A stretch of 64,000 bases of DNA from the NCBI GenBank assembly GCA_035650255.1, contig DASRIA010000045.1, forward strand, positions 1-64,000, in the 5' to 3' direction. The DNA comes from DASRIA01 sp035650255 (GTDB taxonomy: Bacteria > Actinomycetota > Thermoleophilia > Solirubrobacterales > JBBDJG01). The notes beneath the pieces are model-generated. The model saw only the letters and a program-made list of their open reading frames with translations, was not told where the DNA came from and searched no databases. The translations under genes were made by a program, and so were the position numbers. Shown piece after piece: positions 1-8,538 of this stretch; the stretch's first letter is position 1; the number at the start of each line of letters is the position of its first letter.

Positions 1-215
1 CGGCCGGGCTCGTAGGTGAGCGAGCGGCCGGTGTCGCGGTGGTCGTAGCGGATCACATACCGCCCGCCGCCTGCGAGCATCCGGCAGAAATCCTCCTCCC
101 ACCAGAGCATCGACGAGCCGACGCCCATGATCAGCAGGATCGGCGGATGCGCCGTGTCGCCGAACGGCTCCGTGCACAGCTGGACACCGTTCGCTTCGAT
201 GATTCGCTCGGCCAC
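1..215 (-). CDS. alpha/beta hydrolase, N-terminal part (cut by window edge)
   Basis: Only the first ~71 codons are present; the gene runs off the left edge. The reading frame from GTG at 215 begins VAERIIEANGVQLCTEPFGD and continues through ILLIMGVGSSMLWW and the stretch YVIRYDHRDTGRS. These are the typical strand-3/oxyanion region (G-x-G after hydrophobic residues) and the RYDHRDTGRS strand of alpha/beta hydrolases related to haloalkane dehalogenases and epoxide hydrolases. A clear Shine-Dalgarno GGAGGAG lies just upstream of the GTG. The catalytic Ser, Asp and His would lie in the missing part, so the substrate cannot be stated. Confidence 0.8.
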   Translation of the reverse strand, partial: MAERIIEANGVQLCTEPFGDTAHPPILLIMGVGSSMLWWEEDFCRMLAGGGRYVIRYDHRDTGRSLTYEPG

Positions 216-358
216 GCTGCTCCTCCCCTCTCAGCCGATCTCCCGGGGCCCTCTAGAGAGCACTTTGCGCCAATCTGGGTCCATCGACCTTGCGGCAGAA
301 TTATCGCTGGTGCCCATTGGTGCCCTCTCCTCGGCGGGCCGTCTGCACGTCTAGGCGC

Positions 359-364
359 GATACT
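359..364 (+). promoter_or_regulatory. -10 element GATACT of leaderless promoter
   Basis: GATACT ends 9 nt before the ATG at 374 and no Shine-Dalgarno is visible. It is the same arrangement as at other starts in the window, so transcription probably begins at or very near the start codon. Confidence 0.5.
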
Positions 365-373
365 GCGCGGGCG

Positions 374-778
374 ATGTCGCAGGAGAACGTGGAGATCGTG
401 CGGCGCTGGAACACCTCCTACAACCAGCGCGACCTGGACGCACTGATCAAGCTGACCGATCCGAACTTCGAGTTTCGCTCCGTCTTCCTGCCGATGGAGT
501 CGCACTTTCGCGGTCACGAGGGCCTGGGTGCCTACTTCGAGGCGGTCGAGGATGCCTATCAACGGTTTGAGGTGATCCCGGAGGACTACCTCGACGCGGG
601 CGCTGCTGTCCTCGTGCTGTGCCGCATCGAGTGGCGCGGAAAGGGAAGCGGCGCCGAGGGAAAGGTGTCACTCGCAGTCTGTGCCTGGCTCAAGGCCGGC
701 AGGGTCTTCCACATCGAGTCGTATGCTGACCGGCGCGACGGCTTCCGTGCCGTGGGCCTGCCGGAGCCTGCGGGATAA
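374..778 (+). CDS. SnoaL/NTF2-like protein, copy 1 of a tandem array
   Basis: A 134-residue protein with the cone-shaped NTF2-like fold pattern: an N-terminal helix (MSQENVEIVRRWNTSYNQRD), then a W/F-rich acidic strand, a helix with GHEGLGAYFEA, and strands ending in HIESYADRRDGFRAVGL. Proteins opening MSQENVE and ending in a Y-x-D/R-x-E-A-L-x-A-V-G-L motif are common, multi-copy and mostly uncharacterised in Thermoleophilia. The family includes SnoaL-type cyclases, ketosteroid isomerases and dehydratases, but no specific catalytic residue set can be assigned here. The ATG was chosen because a leaderless -10 precedes it and the copies at 786 and 1247 align from the same residue. The next gene starts 7 bp after the stop. 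Confidence 0.8.
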   Translation: MSQENVEIVRRWNTSYNQRDLDALIKLTDPNFEFRSVFLPMESHFRGHEGLGAYFEAVEDAYQRFEVIPEDYLDAGAAVLVLCRIEWRGKGSGAEGKVSLAVCAWLKAGRVFHIESYADRRDGFRAVGLPEPAG

Positions 779-779
779 C
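774..779 (+). promoter_or_regulatory. -10-like element GATAAC overlapping upstream stop codon
   Basis: GATAAC lies 6 nt before the ATG at 786 and contains the TAA stop of the upstream gene. The block around it (GCGGGATA-CGCGCGG-ATG) matches the block before the gene at 1247, as expected if promoter and gene were duplicated together. Confidence 0.4.
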
Positions 780-785
780 GCGCGG

Positions 786-1208
786 ATGTCGCGGCAGAAC
801 GTGGAGATCGTGCAGAGGTTCTACGAGGCGTTCAATCGCAGCGGAAGGCCTGAACTCGACCTCCTTGATCCCGAGATCGTCTGGTACCAGCCTGACGAAA
901 TCGGCGGGGGCAAGGGCAGCTATCACGGCCACGAAGGGGTTCTGAGCGCGGTCGGCGAGATGCAGGCGACCTTCCACCACTTCGAGGCGGTGCCGGAGGA
1001 ATTCATCGAGGCTGGTGGCGATCGCGTGCTCGTGCTCGCGCGCCACGGAGGCGTCGGACGTGGCAGCGGTGCCCGCGTCGATGCGCCCGTCGCTCATGTA
1101 TTTACGTTGCGCGACGGCAAAGTGATCGAGTGGCGCGCGTACCTGGATCGCGCTGAGGGCCTCGAAGCCGTGGGCCTGTCGGACCTGGACGCTCACGCCG
1201 ACGTCTGA
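786..1208 (+). CDS. SnoaL/NTF2-like protein, copy 2 of a tandem array
   Basis: A 140-residue NTF2-like protein beginning MSRQNVEIVQRFYEAFNR, with the usual LDLLDPEIVWY strand, a SYHGHEGVLSAVGEM helix and a C-terminal DLDRAEGLEAVGL-type ending (here YLDRAEGLEAVGLSDLD). It is clearly paralogous to the flanking genes at 374 and 1247 but diverged in the middle, so the duplication is not recent. The cavity ligand is unknown. The ATG is preceded by a leaderless-type -10 and no Shine-Dalgarno. The gene lies 7 bp after copy 1 and could also be read through from it. Confidence 0.8.
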   Translation: MSRQNVEIVQRFYEAFNRSGRPELDLLDPEIVWYQPDEIGGGKGSYHGHEGVLSAVGEMQATFHHFEAVPEEFIEAGGDRVLVLARHGGVGRGSGARVDAPVAHVFTLRDGKVIEWRAYLDRAEGLEAVGLSDLDAHADV

Positions 1209-1232
1209 GCTCCCATCATCCCGACCCTGCGG

Positions 1233-1238
1233 GATACT
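1233..1238 (+). promoter_or_regulatory. -10 element GATACT of leaderless promoter
   Basis: GATACT ends 8 nt before the ATG at 1247. The block from GCGGGATACTGCGCG to the start codon nearly repeats that before the gene at 374. Confidence 0.5.
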
Positions 1239-1246
1239 GCGCGGCG

Positions 1247-1660
1247 ATGTCGCAGGAGAACGTGGAGCAGGTCCGTCGTGGGATTCAAAGCGTTGAAGCT
1301 TTCTGGTCGATGCTTGACGAGTACGTCGTCTGGGACCTCCGCGACCGTCGGGTGCTGGACCTTGACGGCGTGTACGTCGGGCGCGATGCGGTTGTCAAGG
1401 CGTCTCGCCACTACTGGGGCACCTGGGACGATTACCGTCTCGAAGCGGAGGAGCTCTGGGATGCGGGATCGAGCGTCGTGGTGGTCGTGCGCGAAAGAGC
1501 ACGCGGAAAGGGCAGCGGCGCCCCATTCGACCAGCGGTTTGCACAGGTATGGACTTTCAGCCGCGGTCGCATCATCAGGTGGGAAATCTTCCCGGATGCG
1601 CCCCGCGCCCTCGAAGCCGTGGGGCTGTCGGAGCAGGACGCTCAAGCCGCCTCCCCCTGA
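1247..1660 (+). CDS. SnoaL/NTF2-like protein, copy 3 of a tandem array
   Basis: A 137-residue NTF2-like protein starting MSQENVEQVRRGIQSVEAFW. It has a shortened first helical region compared with the copies at 374 and 786, then YVVWDLRDRRVLDLDGVYVG, a helix around RDAVVKASRHYW, a glycine-rich RARGKGSGAPF turn and the terminal ALEAVGLSEQD motif seen in its neighbours. The family fold is well supported; activity is not. The G-K-G-S-G turn is conserved among the copies in this window (also at 374 and 44350), so it probably marks one subfamily rather than three independent acquisitions. Confidence 0.8.
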   Translation: MSQENVEQVRRGIQSVEAFWSMLDEYVVWDLRDRRVLDLDGVYVGRDAVVKASRHYWGTWDDYRLEAEELWDAGSSVVVVVRERARGKGSGAPFDQRFAQVWTFSRGRIIRWEIFPDAPRALEAVGLSEQDAQAASP

Positions 1661-1720
1661 GGCTGCGGATACTGCTTCGGCGTATCTCCCACTCGCCGGA
1701 GGTCGGGGCTAGGCTTCCGG

Positions 1721-2031
1721 CGTGGCACGGCCGTCGGCACGCAGTCCTCGCTCTGATCGCGATCATCGTCCTGGCGATCGCATCCGCGACCAACCGGCGC
1801 TGGCCGTACCTCTTGACCGCTCTGATCGGGATCGCCGGGACGGGGGTCACCGTCAATGCCATCGATGACCTCAACGGGGTGGGAGGCGAGATCTTCGGCG
1901 CCAACGCGAGGGAACTCGTAGATGGTCCCGGCTGGGGGCTGTGGCTTTCGGCAGCCGGATCCGTGAGCTTGGCGCTGGCATCGGTGTGGCTGTTGTTCAC
2001 GCGGCGCCGGGCCGACGCCGAGGCCTCCTGA
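1721..2031 (+). CDS. small three-helix membrane protein, 5' end broken or unresolved
   Basis: The frame ending at 2031 encodes three hydrophobic stretches (AVLALIAIIVLAIAS, YLLTALIGIAGTGVTVNAI and WGLWLSAAGSVSLALASVWL) and a basic tail FTRRRADAEAS. This is a convincing small membrane protein. No in-frame ATG, GTG or TTG exists between the upstream gene's stop and the first helix. A GTG at 1721, preceded by a well-placed -10-like TAGGCT (1709-1714), would begin MARPSARS but is in another frame. A single frameshift near 1745 would join the two. Either the gene is frameshifted or its start lies inside the upstream gene (ATG 1549 or GTG 1579). Function is unknown. Confidence 0.5.
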
Positions 2032-2034
2032 GCC

Positions 2035-3036
2035 GTGGCGCTCCCGGAGATCATCGCCGGCTTGGAGGCCCTCCGTCGCGACAATCCCTGGCCGGAGTTG
2101 CCCGCAGACGTCGAGCCCTTCTACCTGTCCCTCGACGCCGGGGGCCGGCACCTGGTCACCGACGCGATCCGCGCGCACGGCATCACCCTGATGCTGGAGA
2201 TCGGCTGCTTCCTCTGCGGCTCCACCCGGCAGTGGCTCGACTCCACGCCCGACCTGGAGGTCATCGGGGTCGACCCGTGGGACGGCAACTGGTCCACCTA
2301 CATCCGCAAGGGGACCGAGGAGGGCAACCACATCTTCGCCGCGCTGGAGGACCCCTTCACCCTGGCGGACATGATCCAGCGGCACGGCAACTACTGCCTC
2401 GCCCTCAACAACGTCCGCGACCACCGCGATCGGTTCATCCCCGTCCGGCAGCGCTCGCCCGAGGCCCTGCACTACCTGCGGCGCCGAGGGATCCAGCCCC
2501 AGCTCATCTACATCGACGCGTTCAAGAGCGACGAAGACCTCTGGGTGGCCCACGACCTCTTCCCCCGCTCCATCCTGTGCGGCGACGACTGGAACTGGCC
2601 GGACGAGAACGGGCGGTTCCGCATGCGCGAGCACGTGGAGCGCTTTGCCGCCGAGCAGGGCTTCACCATCGAGGCCGAGGGAGCGACCTGGCTCCTGCCC
2701 ACCGGGCACCCGCCGCCCCCGAGCCGCCCGGTGTCGTGGGACGCGGACGCCGCCCGCGCGCTCGTGCAGGAGATCGACAGCACGGCGAGGGCCCTCCTGC
2801 GCGTGGTGGCCACTGCGGCGGCCGCCGCGGAGTCCGTCACCTTCGACGAGGCCGGCCGCCGGCTCGGCTGCGGTGCCGACGAGCTCCTGCTCGCCACCCT
2901 GCGCATCAACGAGGCCGGCGCGGGTGCCGGCCGTCCCCAGGCGATCGGCCTCGGCGGATCGGGCAGCGACAGGTGGCGGGGCCGGCCATACATCCTCGCC
3001 GAGGGTCTCGCCCCGCTGCTGGCGCCCCACCTCTGA
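2035..3036 (+). CDS. class I SAM-dependent methyltransferase (Methyltransf_24-like)
   Basis: A 333-residue protein. Residues ~50-90 carry the Rossmann motif I (LMLEIGCFLCGSTRQWL) followed by VIGVDPWDGNW as the acidic motif II strand. Around residue 160 is LIYIDAFKSDEDLWVAHDLF and then ILCGDDWNW, the D-G-D-H-like region of class I methyltransferases such as the Methyltransf_24 and cephalosporin-hydroxylase-like groups. A C-terminal ~90-residue extension (after ~225) is helical and has no recognisable motif. The start is GTG 3 bp after the upstream stop. Substrate is unknown; the neighbours do not suggest a pathway. Confidence 0.75.
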   Translation: MALPEIIAGLEALRRDNPWPELPADVEPFYLSLDAGGRHLVTDAIRAHGITLMLEIGCFLCGSTRQWLDSTPDLEVIGVDPWDGNWSTYIRKGTEEGNHIFAALEDPFTLADMIQRHGNYCLALNNVRDHRDRFIPVRQRSPEALHYLRRRGIQPQLIYIDAFKSDEDLWVAHDLFPRSILCGDDWNWPDENGRFRMREHVERFAAEQGFTIEAEGATWLLPTGHPPPPSRPVSWDADAARALVQEIDSTARALLRVVATAAAAAESVTFDEAGRRLGCGADELLLATLRINEAGAGAGRPQAIGLGGSGSDRWRGRPYILAEGLAPLLAPHL

Positions 3037-3072
3037 TCGAAATGCCGTGCGTCGCTCGAGGCGCCGCCGCGG

Positions 3073-3636
3073 CTACCCCGGGACTCCCACCGCCGCGAGA
3101 GCTTCGTCGTAGTCGTAGTACTCCTGGACGCGGACCACCAGGCCGTCCTCGAACGTAAAGACGAGCGCGAACGCCTCGGTGAGCTGGATTCCACTGGCCT
3201 GCGCGCGCATCGGCACATTCGCGAGCACCGCCATCCGGTCTCCCGCGTCGATGAGCTCCACCGGCTTCACGTAGACCTCGGCTCCGAAGACCTCGGCTGT
3301 GGATTCCACGTATCGCTTGTGGCCCTCGAGGCCCCGGTAGGACGGCTCCAGCAGCCCGGCCTCGACCCAGTTGCGTGCGGGGTGGTACTCGAACTCGGGG
3401 TGATAACCGATGCCGACCGCGTCCATGTCGCGGCGGTTGTACGCCTCCAGCGCAAGCCGGGCGGCCCGCCACAGGGCCGCCTGACGGATACGCGAACGGG
3501 GCGGCAGCTTGGAGAGCGGGACGAGGAGCGCCGCCGACAGTCGCGGGAACCGGATGAAAAGCCTCTGATCGAGTGTGCGGCGCGAGTGCTCCCGCACTCG
3601 CATCGGCTTGCGCACGATCTGTGCCTCCCGCGACAT
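3073..3636 (-). CDS. SnoaL/NTF2-like protein with N-terminal extension
   Basis: A 187-residue protein. About 55 N-terminal residues (basic, RLFIRFPRLSAALLVPLSKL) precede an NTF2-like domain from ~58 (ALEAYNRRDMDAVGIGYHPE) to the YYDYDEALAAVGV end. The last motif matches the terminal E-A-L-x-A-V-G-V/L of the other SnoaL-like proteins of this window. The strand is opposite to the tandem array at 374-1660, so this is a dispersed paralogue. A leaderless -10 (GATACT, read on the minus strand) sits 6 nt before its ATG. The ligand or reaction is unknown. Confidence 0.75.
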   Translation of the reverse strand: MSREAQIVRKPMRVREHSRRTLDQRLFIRFPRLSAALLVPLSKLPPRSRIRQAALWRAARLALEAYNRRDMDAVGIGYHPEFEYHPARNWVEAGLLEPSYRGLEGHKRYVESTAEVFGAEVYVKPVELIDAGDRMAVLANVPMRAQASGIQLTEAFALVFTFEDGLVVRVQEYYDYDEALAAVGVPG

Positions 3637-3642
3637 TTGCGG

Positions 3643-3648
3643 AGTATC
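3643..3648 (-). promoter_or_regulatory. -10 element GATACT of leaderless promoter
   Basis: Read on the minus strand, GATACT ends 6 nt before the ATG at 3636. No Shine-Dalgarno is present. Confidence 0.5.
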
Positions 3649-3671
3649 GCGCCGACCCGAGTCCGGCGCCG

Positions 3672-4619
3672 TCAGCTCGCGGGCGGGCGCACCCGGGCGA
3701 TCAACCTGCGGTTGCTCTTCCGGAAGACGGCCTCGTGCTGCGGGCGCACGACGCGCTCGACGGGGTCGATCTCGCGGTTCTCACACTCCAGGTCGACGCG
3801 GCCGAGCCTCACCTCCTCGCGCTGCAGCTGGGCCAGGGCCTCACGGTCGTAGGTGAAATCCGCGCTCGGCGGCTTGGTCGCGCCCGGCAGCACGTCGCTG
3901 CCCACGATCGCCTGGAAACGCTTCGTGAGGTCATCCTCGATGTCGTCCGGCTCGGCATACCGGAAGCCCTCCTCTGCCAGGCACGCGGACCATTTCTCTG
4001 CCGCCTTGACCATCCGCTGGTCCTGCCCGATGGCCTCGTCGAGCTCGTCGAGCTTCCCGATCAGCGCCGTCACCACGGCAGAGCCCCCGAACTCCGCCTC
4101 GCTCGCCTTCTTCGTGCAGCCCCCGAGGTCGGTGAAGTCGCCCGAATCGACCGCTTCGGCAAACGTGGCCCCCGGGTTGTCACCGCCGAGCGCACGGTCG
4201 TAGGCGACACGGTCTGCCTCCGGGAGGGCATTGCGGATCCGGTCGTTCGGATTGGCCTGCTCGCGGCCGAGACCGCGATCGAACAGGGTGCTGACGCCGT
4301 CTCCGAACTGCTTGATGAACTCCTCCTCCGTCAAGGCGCGGCCGGTCAGCGCCCGTTCCTGCACCAGCGGGTCCACGGGGATGTACTCGAATCCCTGCGC
4401 CTTCATGCAAGCCTGGATCTCCCCTTCGACGCGGCTCTGGCGCTCGATGATCCCGGCGCCGCTGAAGCCCAGCGTCTCCTCGAACTCCACGGGCTCCGCG
4501 GGCTCCTTCTCCTCCGCTCCGCAGCCGGCGACCAGCACGCCACAGGCAACCGCGAACGCGATGCGAGCGGCTATCCGCCCGTGCCACATCGTCCTTGCCC
4601 TGCCCAGGGTCACCCGCAT
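3672..4619 (-). CDS. secreted lipoprotein of unknown function
   Basis: A 315-residue protein with a lipoprotein signal: a basic N-terminus, the hydrophobic run IAFAVACGVLVAGCG and the lipobox L-V-A-G-C, so the mature protein should be anchored by a lipidated Cys near residue 33. The rest is charged and mostly helical (many E-x-x-x-R/K heptads, for example SDVLPGATKPPSADFTYDRE). It also has several Cys (QACMKAQGF, LGGCTKKA, WSACLAEEGF), a spacing seen in actinobacterial surface lipoproteins of unknown role. An internal ATG at 4589 with AAGGA upstream is an equally good start. It is divergent from the methyltransferase at 4674. Confidence 0.7.
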   Translation of the reverse strand: MRVTLGRARTMWHGRIAARIAFAVACGVLVAGCGAEEKEPAEPVEFEETLGFSGAGIIERQSRVEGEIQACMKAQGFEYIPVDPLVQERALTGRALTEEEFIKQFGDGVSTLFDRGLGREQANPNDRIRNALPEADRVAYDRALGGDNPGATFAEAVDSGDFTDLGGCTKKASEAEFGGSAVVTALIGKLDELDEAIGQDQRMVKAAEKWSACLAEEGFRYAEPDDIEDDLTKRFQAIVGSDVLPGATKPPSADFTYDREALAQLQREEVRLGRVDLECENREIDPVERVVRPQHEAVFRKSNRRLIARVRPPAS

Positions 4620-4661
4620 CGGACCCTCTCAGGCACCAAGCCGGGTGTCAATCCGACACGC

Positions 4662-4667
4662 TTTACT
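4662..4667 (+). promoter_or_regulatory. -10-like element TTTACT of leaderless promoter
   Basis: TTTACT ends 6 nt before the GTG at 4674. The T at position 2 differs from the TANNNT rule, so this is weaker than the other sites. Confidence 0.35.
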
Positions 4668-4673
4668 GAGGGC

Positions 4674-5405
4674 GTGCCGCGCTTCTCCGACTTCGACTCC
4701 CGCGGGTACCGCACCGTCGACGTGCGCAGCGGCTACGGCGAGTGGGTCGCAACGTACGGCACACCGGTCGTGGAGGCAATGGACCTGCCGCTGCTGGAGC
4801 AGCTCGACGTTCCATGGCCGGCGCTGCGGACCGCCGCCGACCTCGGTTGCGGGACGGGCAGGACGGGTACCTGGCTGCGCAGCAAAGGCGTCGGCGCGAT
4901 CGACGGCGTCGACCTCACGCCCGAGATGCTGGCCGTCGCGCGCTCGAGCAAGGCCTACCGCCGGGTCGTCGAGGGAGACCTGACGTCGACCGGGTTCGAG
5001 CCGGAGGCCTACGACCTGGTGACCGCGTCGCTCGTCGACGACCACCTGCCCGACCTCGGTCCGCTGTACCGCGAGGCCTGGCGGCTTGCGGCACCGGGCG
5101 GCTTCCACGTGCTGGTCTCCTACCACCCGCACTTCATCATGACCACCGGCATGCCCGCGCACTTCGACAGCGCGTCGGGAGAGCCGGTCGCGATCGAGAC
5201 CCACGTCCATCTCCTGAGCGAGCACGCGACCGCCGGCCTGGAGGCCGGCTGGGCTCTGGTCGAGATGCGGGAGCAGGTGATCGACGACTCCTGGGTCGCC
5301 CTGAAGCCGAAGTGGGAACCGTTCCGCAACCACCCGATCACCGTTGCGTTCGCGTGGCAGAAGCCGGCGGCAGCTTCAACCACTCACGGCGCGAACACGC
5401 CCTGA
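4674..5405 (+). CDS. class I SAM-dependent methyltransferase
   Basis: A 243-residue protein with the UbiE/Methyltransf_11 pattern: motif I AADLGCGTGRTGTWL (~residue 60), acidic motif II GVDLTPEMLAVAR, motif III around YDLVTASLVDDHLPDL and post-III LYREAWRLAAPGGFHVLVSY. The region before motif I (SRGYRTVDVRSGYGEWVATY) matches methyltransferases that act on small molecules. An HFIMTTGMPAHF segment after motif III may line the active site. I chose GTG 4674 because the upstream extension in this frame lies opposite the lipoprotein gene and is not protein-like. The 3' end overlaps the convergent beta-helix gene by 22 bp. Confidence 0.8.
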   Translation: MPRFSDFDSRGYRTVDVRSGYGEWVATYGTPVVEAMDLPLLEQLDVPWPALRTAADLGCGTGRTGTWLRSKGVGAIDGVDLTPEMLAVARSSKAYRRVVEGDLTSTGFEPEAYDLVTASLVDDHLPDLGPLYREAWRLAAPGGFHVLVSYHPHFIMTTGMPAHFDSASGEPVAIETHVHLLSEHATAGLEAGWALVEMREQVIDDSWVALKPKWEPFRNHPITVAFAWQKPAAASTTHGANTP

Positions 5406-7270
5406 CGCTGGAACAGCGTGTTGTCGCCCGCGGTGGCGGCCAGGTCGTCCGCGCCGCCGTCGAAGACCTCGACGGCGCCCAGCTCCCAGACCGCGAGCCT
5501 GCCCTGCGCGACAGCGCCGGGAGCGATCGCGTTGAAGCTCGAATGAAGCGAGCACGTCGCGCCGGTGGCGATTGCGGCCGTCGGCGTGCAGGGCACGGCG
5601 AACCGGAACACGCCCGCCTGCGCCGTCGCCGGCTCGTTCTGGGACGCGCCGCTGAACCGGTCGGTGATCTGCACCGCCTGCTCGACGCTCAGCTCGCCCG
5701 GATAGTCGGACAGCGTTCCCTGCCTGCGCACGTCCGTGAACGAGGCCGCGACGGTCACGTCGCCGACCACCGCTCCGTAACGGAGGGACCCCAGCCCGTT
5801 CGCCGCTGCGCCGTTCGAGTCCGGCGTGCCGACCGTCAGCCGGGTGGAGCCGGGCTGCGGCGGAGCACACGACCCGAAGGCGAGCGGCGGGCCGTGCTGG
5901 CGGTTCGGGCTCACGCACGGCCGGAACGCCGGCACCAGCGAGACCCGCAGCTGCGTCGCGGCTTTCGGCCGCGGATATCCGACCGCGCCGGCGCCGAATT
6001 CGTAGGCCCCGGCATCGAGCGCACCGTCGCCGGTCCGCGCGGCCGCGGTGCCGGGCGCCGCGGGCGCGTGCAGCGGCGGCATCAGCGCGGGCGGGAACAG
6101 CGGCGCGGGGAACGGATGCCCCGGCGGACTGCTGGTGGCGGCCGGGCCTGCGTTGCGGATCGGCGCCGCCGCCGTGGGCCGCAGGTCGAGCGAGGCGAAG
6201 TCGGCGAAGCCCGGATTCGTTCCGGTGATCGTGCCGGTCCATTCCGGCGGCACGTTCTGCGAGCCGCTCGTGACCCAGTTGCGGTCTCCGCCCACCACGC
6301 GGCCGCCGACCCACTCCGCTTCGACCTCGCGCAGCATGTTGACCGCCGCGCCGCCCGCTCCGTAGAAGACGTTGCCGTGCATCTCGACGCTCTCCAGCGG
6401 ATCGAAGAGCCGGAACACCGCCCCTCCCCCGGGTTGGGTGATGACGGTGTTGAACGCGAAGCGGTAGCGTCCCTCGGACGCTCCCGTCCCGTCGCCGCCG
6501 AAACGCGTGACGGAGAACGTGTTCGTCTGGCGCAGGACGTTGCCGACGACGTCCGAGTCCTCCCGCACTCCCGGGATCGCGTTCCCGCCGGCGGGGTCCG
6601 GGCCGATCAGCTCGAGCTCGTGGTAGAGAGCGCCCTCGATCCAGTTGAAGTAGACCTCGTTGCGCTGCGCGCGGCTCTTGACCGCATTGCCGCCGTTGGT
6701 GCCGTGCACGTAGTTGTGCTGCATCCGGAACACCGAGCCGGGATAGGTGACCTCGTCGGTCGCCATGTAGATGCAGTGCTGGGTGGTGCCGGCCCCGCAG
6801 TCGTAGAACTCCGAGTACTCGAGCAGGAGGGAGCCCGAGTCGTCGTCGGCGCCGAGCAGCCCGTGCGCCGCGCAGCCGTGCACCGACAGGTCGCGGGCCA
6901 CGACGTTGTGGGCGTGGTGGTACAGGCAGCGGAACGTGCCGCCCGTCAGCTCCAGCCCTTCCAGCACGTAATGGTTGGCCCGCACCTCGAGCGTGTTGGT
7001 GCTGCCGTTGATGCGCGGCCGCGCGCCGCCCACCCGCACCCCGCGGATCACGATCGGCTGCGCCGCGGTTCCCGGCCGGTCCAGCACGACGCCGCCGGGA
7101 TAGGTCACGCCGCCGTCGACGAGCACCAGGTCGCCGGGCCCCAGCAGCGGGGCCACACCCTGCAGGTTCGCGTGCGGCTTGCCCGGGCCGACCTGGTAGG
7201 TGGTCGCGGCCGCCGGCGCGGCGAACGCCCCCGACAGCAGCAGCACCAGCATTGGCAGCAGCGCAGCCAT
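5384..7270 (-). CDS. secreted right-handed beta-helix protein with shared C-terminal module
   Basis: A 628-residue secreted protein. Signal peptide MAALLPMLVLLLSGAFAAPA is probably cleaved near AAATTYQV. Residues ~25-400 show pectate-lyase-like parallel beta-helix features: an opening YQVGPGKPHANLQGVAPLLGPGD, then many short turns rich in N and G (ANHYVLEGLELTGGT, HNVVARDLSVHGC, RNEVYFNWIEGAL). This fold is typical of polysaccharide lyases and polysaccharide-binding proteins, but no catalytic residues can be assigned. The last ~197 residues are a separate four-cysteine module that recurs in the proteins at 42533 and 54336. The 3' end overlaps the convergent methyltransferase gene. Confidence 0.8.
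   Translation of the reverse strand: MAALLPMLVLLLSGAFAAPAAATTYQVGPGKPHANLQGVAPLLGPGDLVLVDGGVTYPGGVVLDRPGTAAQPIVIRGVRVGGARPRINGSTNTLEVRANHYVLEGLELTGGTFRCLYHHAHNVVARDLSVHGCAAHGLLGADDDSGSLLLEYSEFYDCGAGTTQHCIYMATDEVTYPGSVFRMQHNYVHGTNGGNAVKSRAQRNEVYFNWIEGALYHELELIGPDPAGGNAIPGVREDSDVVGNVLRQTNTFSVTRFGGDGTGASEGRYRFAFNTVITQPGGGAVFRLFDPLESVEMHGNVFYGAGGAAVNMLREVEAEWVGGRVVGGDRNWVTSGSQNVPPEWTGTITGTNPGFADFASLDLRPTAAAPIRNAGPAATSSPPGHPFPAPLFPPALMPPLHAPAAPGTAAARTGDGALDAGAYEFGAGAVGYPRPKAATQLRVSLVPAFRPCVSPNRQHGPPLAFGSCAPPQPGSTRLTVGTPDSNGAAANGLGSLRYGAVVGDVTVAASFTDVRRQGTLSDYPGELSVEQAVQITDRFSGASQNEPATAQAGVFRFAVPCTPTAAIATGATCSLHSSFNAIAPGAVAQGRLAVWELGAVEVFDGGADDLAATAGDNTLFQRQGVFAP
5387..5977 (-). other. shared four-Cys C-terminal module, copy 1
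   Basis: Encodes the last ~197 residues of the beta-helix protein. Landmarks are RVSLVPAFRPC, HGPPLAFGSC, LTVGTPDSNGA, FTDVRRQGTLSDYPG, FAVPC, ATCSL and WELGAVEVFDGGAD. All align with the modules at 43733-44350 and 55275-55901. Confidence 0.85.
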
Positions 7271-7328
7271 GACCCCTCATGGGTTGGGACGCGGTGCGCC
7301 CGAGGAAGTTCGCGCTACTGGACGGCTG

Positions 7329-7478
7329 TTAGGCGGTCCTGCGCCGGGTGAGAGTCCCCGGCGGCATGTGAGCCCTGTAGCCGCCGCGGCTGTAGTCCTC
7401 CGCGCCCCAGTCGTGCTCGCGGGTCGCCAGTCCCGCGAACCCCGCCCCGATGCAGACGTCCGCTTCCAGCTGCTCCAC
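7329..7478 (-). pseudogene. internally deleted flavin amine oxidase remnant
   Basis: On the minus strand a 49-codon frame runs from GTG at 7478 to TAA at 7329. Its first 18 residues (VEQLEADVCIGAGFAGLA) are the extreme N-terminus of an FAD-dependent amine oxidase, with the dinucleotide-binding G-x-G-x-x-G. It jumps directly to EHDWGAEDYSRGGYRAHMPPG, the region near the C-terminus of flavin monoamine oxidases (W-x-x-E-x-x-S-R-G-x-Y-x-x-x-x-P-P-G). Roughly 1.1-1.3 kb of coding sequence appears to have been lost, leaving the frame open. It lies just downstream of the O-methyltransferase at 7503 and is certainly non-functional as an oxidase. Confidence 0.7.
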
Positions 7479-7502
7479 GGCGTGAGCCTGACCGTCAGCG
7501 GT

Positions 7503-8522
<1,020 letters not shown>

Positions 8523-8538
8523 TGCTCTTTCCGGCCGA

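Noticed and set aside
216..358. A possible short gene in the gap between the hydrolase and the first SnoaL-like gene
   Set aside because: No frame with a ribosome site or recognisable protein pattern was seen, so the gap is listed as ordinary intergenic sequence.
3573..5405. One 610-codon frame including the methyltransferase at 4674
   Set aside because: The first two thirds lie opposite the lipoprotein gene and are not protein-like. The methyltransferase homology starts after 4674.
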